From Actinomycetota bacterium (GTDB taxonomy: Bacteria > Actinomycetota > Acidimicrobiia > Acidimicrobiales > Ilumatobacteraceae), in contig VERK01000002.1 in NCBI GenBank assembly GCA_018882725.1, positions 1-41,842 on the forward strand: 41,842 nt of DNA, given 5' to 3'. The notes under the pieces were generated by a model, which ran no database searches, was not told the DNA's origin, and was given only the letters and a program-made list of their open reading frames with translations. A program made the translations under genes and the position numbers. Within the stretch, counting starts at the first letter, position 1; the number at the start of each line of letters is the position of its first letter. This document shows, in pieces, positions 17,804 to 25,904 of the stretch.

Positions 17804-18541
17804 TCACTTCAAGAATGATTCGAAATGCATTGCAATGTCCCGAACGACCTGCGGTTTCGCGACGGAATTCACAAAACGATCGCGATCGATACCAACGAAC
17901 ACCGACGCACCTTTCCAGTGACCGATTGGCTCATCCTCATCCACCACTCGCGGTAACGCGCGTGACCAATCGCGATTGGTGTCGATCAACGTGGTGACAT
18001 CGCTGTGAACCACGTGATCGGCTGATCGATACAAGCCGTAACCGATCGATCCGGTGCTCGACGTGACGATCGAATCGAGACCGGCCATTCGTGAGGCGAC
18101 GAAATCGAACGGAAGTGCAAAACCGGCCGCGCGACTCCACGTCTCGGCCTCGCTGCGATGCAGCCACGACATCTTCGTGACCGCGTGGCGGGCCTCGGGA
18201 ACGATTCCGGTTTCGCTCTCCCACCATTCGGGGGCCAGTTTCTTGCGACACCAGCCGGCGTCGGGTTCGGACCGCTCGTCGTCCCACACTGCCCGCACCG
18301 GTCGACCCGCCGAATCGAGAACCACCAGGCCCGACGCGAAGGCGGCCACGCCGACTGCCGAGATCACTGGATTGCCGAGACGACTCCAGGCTTGGTCGAT
18401 GACCCGTAGCCACTCGAGAGGAGAGACCTCACCGTCCTCGAGTTCGTGCTCGATCGTCACGACGTCGCCCACCTCGCGGCGCGTGTCGTCGAAGACACCA
18501 ACGGTGGTCGAAGCGAGAGAGACGTCGATGCCAGCGATCAC
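17804..18541 (-). CDS. FGGY carbohydrate kinase-like N-terminal domain only (truncated or degenerate)
   Basis: AGIDVSLASTTVGVFDD...VSAVGVAAFASGLVVLDSAGRPVRAVWDDERSEPDAGW...VTKMSWLHRSEAETWSRAAGFALPFDFVASRMAG...SSTGSIGYGLY; ORF ends near the expected inter-domain boundary. Confidence 0.55.
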   Translation of the reverse strand: MIAGIDVSLASTTVGVFDDTRREVGDVVTIEHELEDGEVSPLEWLRVIDQAWSRLGNPVISAVGVAAFASGLVVLDSAGRPVRAVWDDERSEPDAGWCRKKLAPEWWESETGIVPEARHAVTKMSWLHRSEAETWSRAAGFALPFDFVASRMAGLDSIVTSSTGSIGYGLYRSADHVVHSDVTTLIDTNRDWSRALPRVVDEDEPIGHWKGASVFVGIDRDRFVNSVAKPQVVRDIAMHFESFLK

Positions 18542-18545
18542 CTGA

Positions 18546-19313
18546 TCAGACTCCCACGGTCTCGCCGATGGCACGAATCGGACGCAGACGGTGATACAGC
18601 CGGAAGCGTTCCACCGAGTGACGCGTGATGTGGGCTTCGGCCTCGGCCAGATCGTCGGTGACGAGAAGCAAGTCGAGATCGCCACGGTCGATCATGCCTT
18701 CCTCGACCATCACATCGAGTTGCGCCAGCAACGGCGCCCAGAACTCTCGTCCCATCAGTACCACCGGGAAGTCGCTCACTTTGCCGGTCTGAATGAGCGT
18801 CAGAGCCTCGAATAACTCGTCGACGGTGCCGAAACCGCCCGGCATCACGACGAAGGCGTACGAGTACTTCACCAGCATGACCTTGCGAACGAAGAAGTAC
18901 GAGAACTCGACGCTCACGTCGACGTACGGATTGGCAGATTGCTCGTGCGGTAGGACGATGTTGCAACCGATCGAATGGCCACCAGCCTCTTTGGCGCCAC
19001 GATTGGCCGCTTCCATCACACCGGGTCCGCCACCCGTCATCACCGAGAACCCCAATCGACTCATCGCCGCACCGACCTCGCGAGCCAACTCGTACTCGGA
19101 ATCACCCTCACGCACGCGGGCCGAACCGAAGACGGTGACACAGGGCCCTACGAAGTGCAGTTGACGGAACCCGCGCAACATTTCGCGCGTCACCCGGACG
19201 ACGGTCCGCAGCTCACGGCGTCGGAGTCGCGGACCGCTGAGGAACGATCTGTCCCGAGCAGCCGATGACTTCGAAGCCGTCGATGACTTTCGTCCCTGGG
19301 GGTTCACATCCAT
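18546..19313 (-). CDS. LOG-family (TIGR00730-type) nucleotide 5'-monophosphate nucleosidase-like protein
   Basis: VTVFGSARVREGDSEYELAREVG, MTGGGPGVMEAANRGAKEAGG, VMPGGFGTVDELFEALTLIQTGK; ATG at 19313 or 19334. Confidence 0.9.
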   Translation of the reverse strand: MDVNPQGRKSSTASKSSAARDRSFLSGPRLRRRELRTVVRVTREMLRGFRQLHFVGPCVTVFGSARVREGDSEYELAREVGAAMSRLGFSVMTGGGPGVMEAANRGAKEAGGHSIGCNIVLPHEQSANPYVDVSVEFSYFFVRKVMLVKYSYAFVVMPGGFGTVDELFEALTLIQTGKVSDFPVVLMGREFWAPLLAQLDVMVEEGMIDRGDLDLLLVTDDLAEAEAHITRHSVERFRLYHRLRPIRAIGETVGV

Positions 19314-19332
19314 ACCCGCAAGACTGCCACCC

Positions 19333-19692
19333 ATGGAACTCCATATTTACGGCACCGAGGTCATGAACGACATCGTTCCGCTGGTCCACGACTTCCGACA
19401 CGCTGCTCCCGACGTGATGAGAGCATTCGCCGATCTCCACGGAGCGACGATGAAGGCGGGCGCACTCGACACCAAAACCAAGGAACTGATCGCCCTGGCA
19501 ATTTCCGTGAGCAAGCAATGCGATGGATGTATCGCGTCGCACGCCAAAGGTGCAGCCAAGGCCGGCGCCACCGACGCCGAGGTCGCCGACATGCTCGGCG
19601 TGGTGGTGCTCATGAACGGTGGGCCAGCCACGGTGTACGGACCGAGGGCACTGTCCGCATTCCGGGATTTCGCTGGAGGTGTGGCAACCTGA
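19333..19692 (+). CDS. AhpD-like / carboxymuconolactone decarboxylase family protein
   Basis: LDTKTKELIALAISVSKQCDGCIASHAKGAAKAGATDAEVADMLGVVVLMNGGPA (CxxC..H); ATG at 19363 is an alternative start. Confidence 0.9.
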   Translation: MELHIYGTEVMNDIVPLVHDFRHAAPDVMRAFADLHGATMKAGALDTKTKELIALAISVSKQCDGCIASHAKGAAKAGATDAEVADMLGVVVLMNGGPATVYGPRALSAFRDFAGGVAT

Positions 19693-19697
19693 GAGCG

Positions 19698-20537
19698 ATG
19701 CCCCGTCGCTCACGTCTCACCATCGCCACCGTCAACGTCAACGGTCTGCGCGCCGCCGCTACCAACGGGATCAAAGGTTGGCTCGACGATCGTCAGCCCG
19801 ACATCGTCACGATGCAAGAAGTACGCGCGCCCGATGCCCTCGTTCCCGAGTTGGTGAAGTCGGTGGCCGGCCCCAAGTGGTCGGTGGCCCACGACGAATG
19901 CGAGCAGAAGGGTCGTGCCGGGGTCGCGGTGGCGTCACATCGGCCCATCGTCGCGCGCCGGGCCGGACTCCAGAAGTTCGCCGCCGATTCCACACCGTTC
20001 AGTGACAGCGGACGCTGGATCGAGGTCGACTTCGACACCGCCGATGGCCGTGGTCTCACGGTCATCTCGTCGTATGTGCACACCGGTGACGCCGAGTCAC
20101 CCGCGCGGATGGCCGAGAAGTTGGCCTTCATGCGAGCCACTACGAAGCGGCTTCAGGCGCTCAAGAAGACGAAGCGGCACGTGTTGCTCACCGGCGACCT
20201 CAACGTGGCGCACCGCGAAGTCGATCTCAAGAACTGGAAGGGAAACCTGAAGAGCGCCGGCTTCCTTCCCGAGGAGAGAGCCTGGTTCGACGAGTTGTTC
20301 GATCGTCACAGTTGGGTCGACGTGGCCCGCAAACTCAGCGGTGACGGCCCGGGGCCGTATTCGTGGTGGTCGTGGCGTGGAAAAGCGTTCGACACCAACG
20401 CCGGTTGGCGCATCGACTACCACATCGCGTCACCCGACTTGGCCGACGCCGCAGTGGAGACCATCGTCGATCGCGCACCCTCGTACGCCGAACGCTGGTC
20501 GGATCACGCGCCGGTGGTGGTGACGTACCTTCTGTGA
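19698..20537 (+). CDS. xthA: Exodeoxyribonuclease III (AP endonuclease)
   Basis: IATVNVNGLRAA, QEVRA, LLTGDLNVAHREVDLKNWKGN, WRIDYHIASP, SDHAPVVV. Confidence 0.93.
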   Translation: MPRRSRLTIATVNVNGLRAAATNGIKGWLDDRQPDIVTMQEVRAPDALVPELVKSVAGPKWSVAHDECEQKGRAGVAVASHRPIVARRAGLQKFAADSTPFSDSGRWIEVDFDTADGRGLTVISSYVHTGDAESPARMAEKLAFMRATTKRLQALKKTKRHVLLTGDLNVAHREVDLKNWKGNLKSAGFLPEERAWFDELFDRHSWVDVARKLSGDGPGPYSWWSWRGKAFDTNAGWRIDYHIASPDLADAAVETIVDRAPSYAERWSDHAPVVVTYLL

Positions 20538-21430
20538 TGTCCGTTTCGGCGCAACACCGTGACGGTGGTGCCGAGGACGAGCGCACCGATCAACGACACG
20601 ATGACTCCTTGCAGAATCTCGTTGTCGATCGTGTCGAACACATAGGAGCCGATGCAGATCACGGTCAGGATCGCTCCGCCCACGACTTGTTCGATTCGCA
20701 AGAAACGGACTCCCGACCAGAAAAGAAGCACCGCGACCGCCAGTGACGGGAGCAAGCCGAGGACTCCCCCGATGTCGCCCAGCCACACCGGGGTGGCCGA
20801 CACGACAGTGACCACGCCAGCCGCGCGGAGAACCACCGCCAATCCCACGTTCTGTTGACCAAGAACGAGAACGAGCGCGCCGCCCGCCACGAAAAGTGTT
20901 GCACTGGTGGCGCCATCCCACTTGAAGTGCTCCACGAGTCCGACGCCGATCGCCTGTAACGATGGGAGCAACGCGAGGCTCGCTGAGAACCGGGCCGACG
21001 GCAACCGAATGAAACTCCAGGTGGCACCCACCGCTCCACCGACCACGGCGATCCACTCTCCGTCCCAGTCGGCTTCAGCGAGGAGCAGCGCACCGGCGGC
21101 AACGAAGGACCCAAGCGCGATGAGTTCGAGAACCTCACCAGCGGTCGGTTGCCAATCGCGACCGCGGATGAACTTCTGCGCCAACCACGCGGCGACGAGG
21201 AAGACTCCGTAGAGAGCAATGGCAATGGATACCTTCGACGCTTCTTCGAACAACGCGACGACGAGGCGAACGAGGCCGAGCGCAAGAATGGCGAGACCGA
21301 GATACGTGAGCGCCGATCGCCACTGGATGCGATATCGAGGCGCCCGCAGCAACTCGTCAGCCTTGGCAGGACCGATTCGTCGATCGACGACCAATTCCTG
21401 GACCAGTTCGGACAACGTCTTGTCAGCCAT
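20504..21430 (-). CDS. DUF2157-like multi-TM membrane protein
   Basis: MADKTLSELVQELVVDRRIGPAKADELL... then about 10 hydrophobic segments; SD GAGGAGG upstream of ATG 21430. Confidence 0.75.
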   Translation of the reverse strand: MADKTLSELVQELVVDRRIGPAKADELLRAPRYRIQWRSALTYLGLAILALGLVRLVVALFEEASKVSIAIALYGVFLVAAWLAQKFIRGRDWQPTAGEVLELIALGSFVAAGALLLAEADWDGEWIAVVGGAVGATWSFIRLPSARFSASLALLPSLQAIGVGLVEHFKWDGATSATLFVAGGALVLVLGQQNVGLAVVLRAAGVVTVVSATPVWLGDIGGVLGLLPSLAVAVLLFWSGVRFLRIEQVVGGAILTVICIGSYVFDTIDNEILQGVIVSLIGALVLGTTVTVLRRNGHHRRYVTTTGA

Positions 21431-21519
21431 CTCGACCTCCTCGACGCATCGAAACACCCAGCACAGGGGAAAGGTGATCGACCAAGCACGATCGGGACGA
21501 ACGTTCGTCCCGACCGCGA

Positions 21520-21888
21520 TCAGCGAGAACCGTTGGCTGTGCGGTAGGCGCGATAGACCGACACGAGCGAGTCCTTCTGCTCGTCGGTCAACGACGAGTC
21601 AGCGCGGATGGCGTCTTCGGCGGTCGAGGGCACGATCTCGACTGCTGCGTCGTCGTCGAGCATGCCGGCATCGCCGAGCAGTTCTTCGGCCGAGACGTTG
21701 AGGGCCTTGGCGATCGAACGCACCACGCGAACCGACGGTTCGTGAAGACCTCGTTCGATCTGACTGAGATACGGGTTCGACACCTGCGCCAGTTCAGCCA
21801 ACTGGCGCAGACTCATCTGCGCGAGTTGGCGCTGGCGACGAATGGTGGCACCGAGGACACCCAGTCGATTGCTCCAGTCGTCGCTCAT
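21520..21888 (-). CDS. XRE-family HTH regulator (Rv0474/MLDSR-like)
   Basis: MSLRQLAELAQVSNPYLSQIERGLHEPSVRVVRSIAKALNVSAEELL. Confidence 0.92.
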   Translation of the reverse strand: MSDDWSNRLGVLGATIRRQRQLAQMSLRQLAELAQVSNPYLSQIERGLHEPSVRVVRSIAKALNVSAEELLGDAGMLDDDAAVEIVPSTAEDAIRADSSLTDEQKDSLVSVYRAYRTANGSR

Positions 21889-21907
21889 GAGGAGGCGACG
21901 AACCGGC

Positions 21908-22252
21908 TCAGGAGGCCGGGGCGACCGTCTTGGCGATCTTGCTGGCGAACTCGATCTGCGCCTGGGCGACCTTGACGGCGAAGTCGATGTTGGCCGTGAT
22001 CGCCTTGCGGACGTTCACAACGACCGGGCGAGCCTTGGCCGGGGCCACGCGGTCGACGGTGGCGACGGCGCGCTCGACGACGGCGATCGTGCGCTCCTGG
22101 CCCTTGGCCACGCCCGTGGCCAGTGCGGCGCGGGCGACTTCGGGCTTGAGGTTGGCGGTCACCTTGTTGACCAGAACGCGCGGATCGCGCGACGAGGCGG
22201 CCTCGGCGACAGGGGCGGTGGTTGCTTCTTCGGTGGTCTTTTTCTGAGCCAT
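21908..22252 (-). CDS. Phasin/HBHA/MLDS-like Ala-Lys-rich amphipathic protein
   Basis: PRVLVNKVTANLKPEVARAALATGVAKGQERTIAVVERAVATVDRVAPAKARPVVVNVRKAITANIDFAVKVAQAQIEFASKIAKTVAPAS; adjacent to XRE regulator. Confidence 0.75.
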   Translation of the reverse strand: MAQKKTTEEATTAPVAEAASSRDPRVLVNKVTANLKPEVARAALATGVAKGQERTIAVVERAVATVDRVAPAKARPVVVNVRKAITANIDFAVKVAQAQIEFASKIAKTVAPAS

Positions 22253-22258
22253 GCTTGA

Positions 22259-22289
22259 AGAATACGACCGAGTGCTTGGTATGCCAAGC
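22259..22289 (-). promoter_or_regulatory. Leaderless sigma70-type promoter TTGGCA-N17-TATTCT, 6 nt before ATG; palindrome GCTTGG-TATG-CCAAGC overlaps the -35
   Basis: Direct reading of the reverse strand; palindrome at 22274-22289. Confidence 0.65.
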
Positions 22290-22329
22290 GGAACTGCCGT
22301 GCCGCTGGTCACTCCATCGCGTCGGGCGC

Positions 22330-23007
22330 TCAGGACTGTTTGGGCTGGTCAGGGAACATCGAGGCCACGAAGAACCCCATCAGACCGAACCAGGCGGCCG
22401 GGGTCGGCCCGTCGTCACCCAGCACGCCCACGATATTCGAGCCCAGGCTGAGGGCGTTGATGGCCGTGGCCACGGCGACGGGGTCGAGGTCGTCGCGGAA
22501 CATGCCGCGCTGCTGAGCCTTGGTGAGCACGTCGACGAAGGCGCGCTGGCCTCGCACCTGCAGATCACGCATCAGTTCGCGAAGTTCAGGGTCGCGACGG
22601 GTGCTCACGAGCAACTCGAACCTTCGCCACCGGGCGTCCACGTGTTCGGGATCGAATGGGTTGGCCAAGAACGGCGTCAACTGCGCGAGGTAGTCGTCGC
22701 GGCCAGTTGCCGTGTCGAGGGCGGTGTTGATGCCTTCCACGGTCGCTTCGATGGATCGCCGAAGATGTTCGGCCAGTGCCTGCCGAATGAGATCGTCACG
22801 ATCTCGGAAATGCCAGTAGAGCGAGCCGGTTGTGACCCCGACCTCGGAGATGATGTCGTCGAGACGAACCGCGTCGATGCCCTTCTCGAAGATCAAATCG
22901 AGCGTCGCATCGATGAGGGCCATGCGCGAGTCGATGCGCGGCTTCGGCTTGGGTGAACTCGCTTTCGAGCGCGCCGGGCGATGCGCCGGACGTCGTGATG
23001 TCGTCAC
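22330..23007 (-). CDS. TetR/AcrR-family transcriptional regulator
   Basis: MALIDATLDLIFEKGIDAVRLDDIISEVGVTTGSLYWHFRDRDDLIRQAL HTH; leaderless GTG start. Confidence 0.93.
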   Translation of the reverse strand: MTTSRRPAHRPARSKASSPKPKPRIDSRMALIDATLDLIFEKGIDAVRLDDIISEVGVTTGSLYWHFRDRDDLIRQALAEHLRRSIEATVEGINTALDTATGRDDYLAQLTPFLANPFDPEHVDARWRRFELLVSTRRDPELRELMRDLQVRGQRAFVDVLTKAQQRGMFRDDLDPVAVATAINALSLGSNIVGVLGDDGPTPAAWFGLMGFFVASMFPDQPKQS

Positions 23008-23014
23008 GCACGAA

Positions 23015-23044
23015 ACTGTACAGGGCGATTCGAAGTTGGCTCAA
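23015..23044 (-). promoter_or_regulatory. Leaderless promoter TTGAGC-N18-TACAGT, 7 nt before the GTG of the TetR gene
   Basis: Direct reading of the reverse strand. Confidence 0.55.
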
Positions 23045-23925
23045 CGGCTGGTACTCACACCCAGAACCTTCAGGAAAGCCTCGTGTGTATGGTCTACCTC
23101 GAGGTCGGTGACGACTTCGATTTTCGACGACCCGTCCAGGGCCCCCCGCACTCGGCCATCCGCCTCGACCGTCACCGCCATCGGCGTGAACGTGAAGAGG
23201 TGGGGGTGGGTCACCGCGAGCAACGTGAGCGGATCGTGGGCCCAACTCCGATCGTTCGGCATCCCGGGACGAAGACTCGACAGCCATTGCCAGAACCGTC
23301 GAGCTTGATCGGCCATCACCTCGCCGAGGGGATGCACGGCCGCGATGCAATCGACATCGGTCTCGTCGACTGCGACGCGCAAAGTTTGGTCGAGTGGTAC
23401 GACCGTGATGGCTGCGCCCGATGTCATCACGATCTCTGTGGCATCGACATCGCAGGCGAAGTTGTGCTCGGGCCAGCCGGCCTGGAACTCGCCGCCCATC
23501 ACGAACAATCGCCGAACATTGCGAGCAAACAACGGGTCGCGTTGGATCGCAGTAGCGATGTTGGTCAAGGGACCGATGGCGAGCACATCGAGAGTTCCGG
23601 GGTCAGTGGCCGCCAGCTCGATCAGCACGTCAACTGCATCTCGGGACGCGTACGACGCATCGTTCATGCCGGGAACACCCTCACCCTCGTGACCACCCCA
23701 CACGACGGCCTTTCCGCTCATGGGTTGCTCGCACCCTCGATACACCGGGACATCGAGACCCAGCGTGGACAGCGCGACCGATGCGAGCCGTGCCCGCAGG
23801 TCGGTGTCGCCGTACACAACCGTGACCGCTTCGAGCTCGACCGTTGGAAGGCCCGGCACCATGGCGAGCGTCCAGAGATCGTCCACATCGGTTCCGATGT
23901 CAGTGTCGATTACGAGACGAGTCAC
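23041..23925 (-). CDS. Inosine/uridine-preferring nucleoside hydrolase (IUNH family)
   Basis: RLVIDTDIGTDVDDLWTLAM (DTDxGxDDD-like Ca site), IGPLTNIATAI, FVMGGEF, NFACDVDA. Confidence 0.92.
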   Translation of the reverse strand: MTRLVIDTDIGTDVDDLWTLAMVPGLPTVELEAVTVVYGDTDLRARLASVALSTLGLDVPVYRGCEQPMSGKAVVWGGHEGEGVPGMNDASYASRDAVDVLIELAATDPGTLDVLAIGPLTNIATAIQRDPLFARNVRRLFVMGGEFQAGWPEHNFACDVDATEIVMTSGAAITVVPLDQTLRVAVDETDVDCIAAVHPLGEVMADQARRFWQWLSSLRPGMPNDRSWAHDPLTLLAVTHPHLFTFTPMAVTVEADGRVRGALDGSSKIEVVTDLEVDHTHEAFLKVLGVSTSR

Positions 23926-23990
23926 CGTGTCATCCTCTCTCACCCACGAGCCCGACCCACGAATCACCGTCTCGGCCTACCATCACAACC

Positions 23991-24428
23991 ATGCACGACG
24001 CCCCGCGCACCGATCCTTGGTACCGCACACCACTGCGTTTGCTTCTCGGCGCGGCACTCATCGGAGCGGGAGTCGCCCACCTCACCACTCAGCGCACCGA
24101 GTTTCGGGCTCAGGTGCCGAGTTGGGTCCCGCTCGACGAGGACCTCGTGGTGGTGGTCTCCGGAATCGTCGAGATCGCTCTCGGCGCGGCCCTGATCGTT
24201 CTACATCGACATCGCGTCCTGGTTGGCGCGATCGTCGCCGCGTTCTTCGTCGCGATCTTCCCCGGCAACATCGCGCAATGGAGCGAGCGGGTCGACGCAT
24301 TCGGACTCGACACCGACACCGAGCGGTTCGTTCGACTCTTCTTCCAGCCGGTGCTCGTGGTGTGGGCACTCGCCGCCACCGGAGCCTGGCGCGCGTACCG
24401 AGCCAGGCGCCGACCGACGGAGAGCTGA
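23991..24428 (+). CDS. DoxX-like small membrane protein
   Basis: Four TM segments: RLLLGAALIGAGVAHL...VVSGIVEIALGAALIV...VGAIVAAFFVAIFPGNI...LVVWALAATGAW. Confidence 0.8.
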   Translation: MHDAPRTDPWYRTPLRLLLGAALIGAGVAHLTTQRTEFRAQVPSWVPLDEDLVVVVSGIVEIALGAALIVLHRHRVLVGAIVAAFFVAIFPGNIAQWSERVDAFGLDTDTERFVRLFFQPVLVVWALAATGAWRAYRARRRPTES

Positions 24429-24431
24429 ACG

Positions 24432-24579
24432 GTCCGAAATTGAAGTGAGGGCCGACCTTGCGGTCGGCCCTCACTTCAATTGGTGGCGGGGAGGGGAACC
24501 GTCGCTTCGCTCCTCCCAAATCTCGTGCCCGTCCGAAATTGAAGTGAGGGCCGACCTTGCGGTCGGCCCTCACTTCAAT

Positions 24580-24596
<17 letters not shown>
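24432..24596. repeat. 66-bp direct repeat (24432-24497 and 24531-24596) containing a 20-bp-stem hairpin and 17 nt of tRNA 3' end
   Basis: Identical GTCCGAAATTGAAGTGAGGGCCGACCTTGCGGTCGGCCCTCACTTCAATTGGTGGCGGGGAGGGGA units, 99-bp period. Confidence 0.95.
24537..24580 (-). terminator. 20-bp perfect-stem hairpin with GCAA tetraloop (minus strand) directly after tRNA CCA, followed by TTTC
   Basis: AATTGAAGTGAGGGCCGACC/GGTCGGCCCTCACTTCAATT; identical copy at 24438-24481. Confidence 0.75.
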
Positions 24597-24656
<60 letters not shown>

Positions 24657-24704
24657 TTGACCTCATCAGCCTAGGGGTCGGTTGGGTCGGCTCCAACGCC
24701 CCGA

Positions 24705-25430
24705 TCAGGACATGTCTCCGCGCTCGCGCGGAATCAGCCAATCGAGGACCTCGAGCAACTTCTCGCTCAACCGTTTGGCCGCCATCGACAAGTTGGCGTT
24801 GAACTGATCGGCAGTGGCCGTCGGATGGTCGACCAGGTCGGTGATCGCCTTGAGTGCCATGAACGGAACCGACATCTGCTCGCACACGTAGGCAACGGCC
24901 GCCGCTTCCATGTCTTTCACCGCGGCGCCTGATGCGGAGATCATCAGACGATCGTCGTCGTTCTCGTCGAGTGAATTACTGGTGGTGACGATGCCCGTCT
25001 TCAAGCCGAGCGTCGCCGCCATCTGCCGAGCGGGCAACACCGGGTACGCACCGATTCCGTATTCACGAAAACCTTCGAGTGCGATGCGCCGGTCGTGATG
25101 CACGACGCAGCCATCGCTCACGTACACATCACCAATCGCGCCGCCGGCACGTTCCCATCCCCCGGCGGTCCCGGCCGAGATCACCACGTCAGGTCGAAAT
25201 CGATCGATGGCCACATAGGTGCTCAACGCAGCCGGCTCGGTTCCGATCGAGTCGACACCGAAGCGGCGGTCACGCCCGTTCAACGCAATGAGAATCTCCG
25301 ACCGGTGCCGCGTGGCCGTGAACCAACGCACGACCAACGGCGCCACACCAGTGGCCGCTTCGGCCGAGAGCGCCGTGAGTACCGGGGAAGCCTCGGCACT
25401 CATGGCCATCACGACCGCGATGCGCTTCAT
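24705..25430 (-). CDS. 5'-methylthioadenosine/S-adenosylhomocysteine nucleosidase-like protein
   Basis: MKRIAVVMAMSAEASPVL, VVISAGTAGG, VKDMEAAAVAYVCEQMSVPFMALKAITDLVD. Confidence 0.9.
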   Translation of the reverse strand: MKRIAVVMAMSAEASPVLTALSAEAATGVAPLVVRWFTATRHRSEILIALNGRDRRFGVDSIGTEPAALSTYVAIDRFRPDVVISAGTAGGWERAGGAIGDVYVSDGCVVHHDRRIALEGFREYGIGAYPVLPARQMAATLGLKTGIVTTSNSLDENDDDRLMISASGAAVKDMEAAAVAYVCEQMSVPFMALKAITDLVDHPTATADQFNANLSMAAKRLSEKLLEVLDWLIPRERGDMS

Positions 25431-25484
25431 GCACGAATCGTAGAGCCCCGGTCGAGGTGTGAACGGCGACTACCTTTCATACCA

Positions 25485-25898
25485 GTGGGACTCTTCGGAC
25501 GTTCAAAGAAAGCCAGGCAGGCCGAACTCGATTCGATGCGAGCACAGATCGCTGCCATCAGCGATCAGGTGCAATCGCTGGTTCACAGTGAAACGTCACA
25601 GCGCGAACAACTCGAGGCGCTCCTCGTTCGCCTCAACGGGCTCGATGCGCGCATCGTCCAAGTGGGACACGAGGTCACCCACCAACTCGGCGAGTTGTCG
25701 GGCGACATCGACACGCTCTCGGCACGCTCGAACCAACTGGCTTCCGACGTGGGCGAGCTCACCGCGCTTCCGCAGGTGGTCGACGGTGTGAAGAGCGATC
25801 AGGCCCGGCTCGCCAACGAGCAAGCCCGCTACGAGATCGCCTTCCGCCAAGATCTGGCCGAGATCGTCGAGATGCTCACCAAGCGCCGTTCGGCCTGA
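25485..25898 (+). CDS. Coiled-coil protein of unknown function
   Basis: GLFGRSKKARQAELDSMRAQIAAISDQVQSLVHSETSQREQLEALLVRLNGLDARIVQ heptad pattern. Confidence 0.75.
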   Translation: MGLFGRSKKARQAELDSMRAQIAAISDQVQSLVHSETSQREQLEALLVRLNGLDARIVQVGHEVTHQLGELSGDIDTLSARSNQLASDVGELTALPQVVDGVKSDQARLANEQARYEIAFRQDLAEIVEMLTKRRSA

Positions 25899-25904
25899 CG
25901 AACC

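Noticed and set aside
23083-24195. 370-aa ORF on + strand
   Set aside because: Overlaps the nucleoside hydrolase antisense and then DoxX out of frame; no domain signal.
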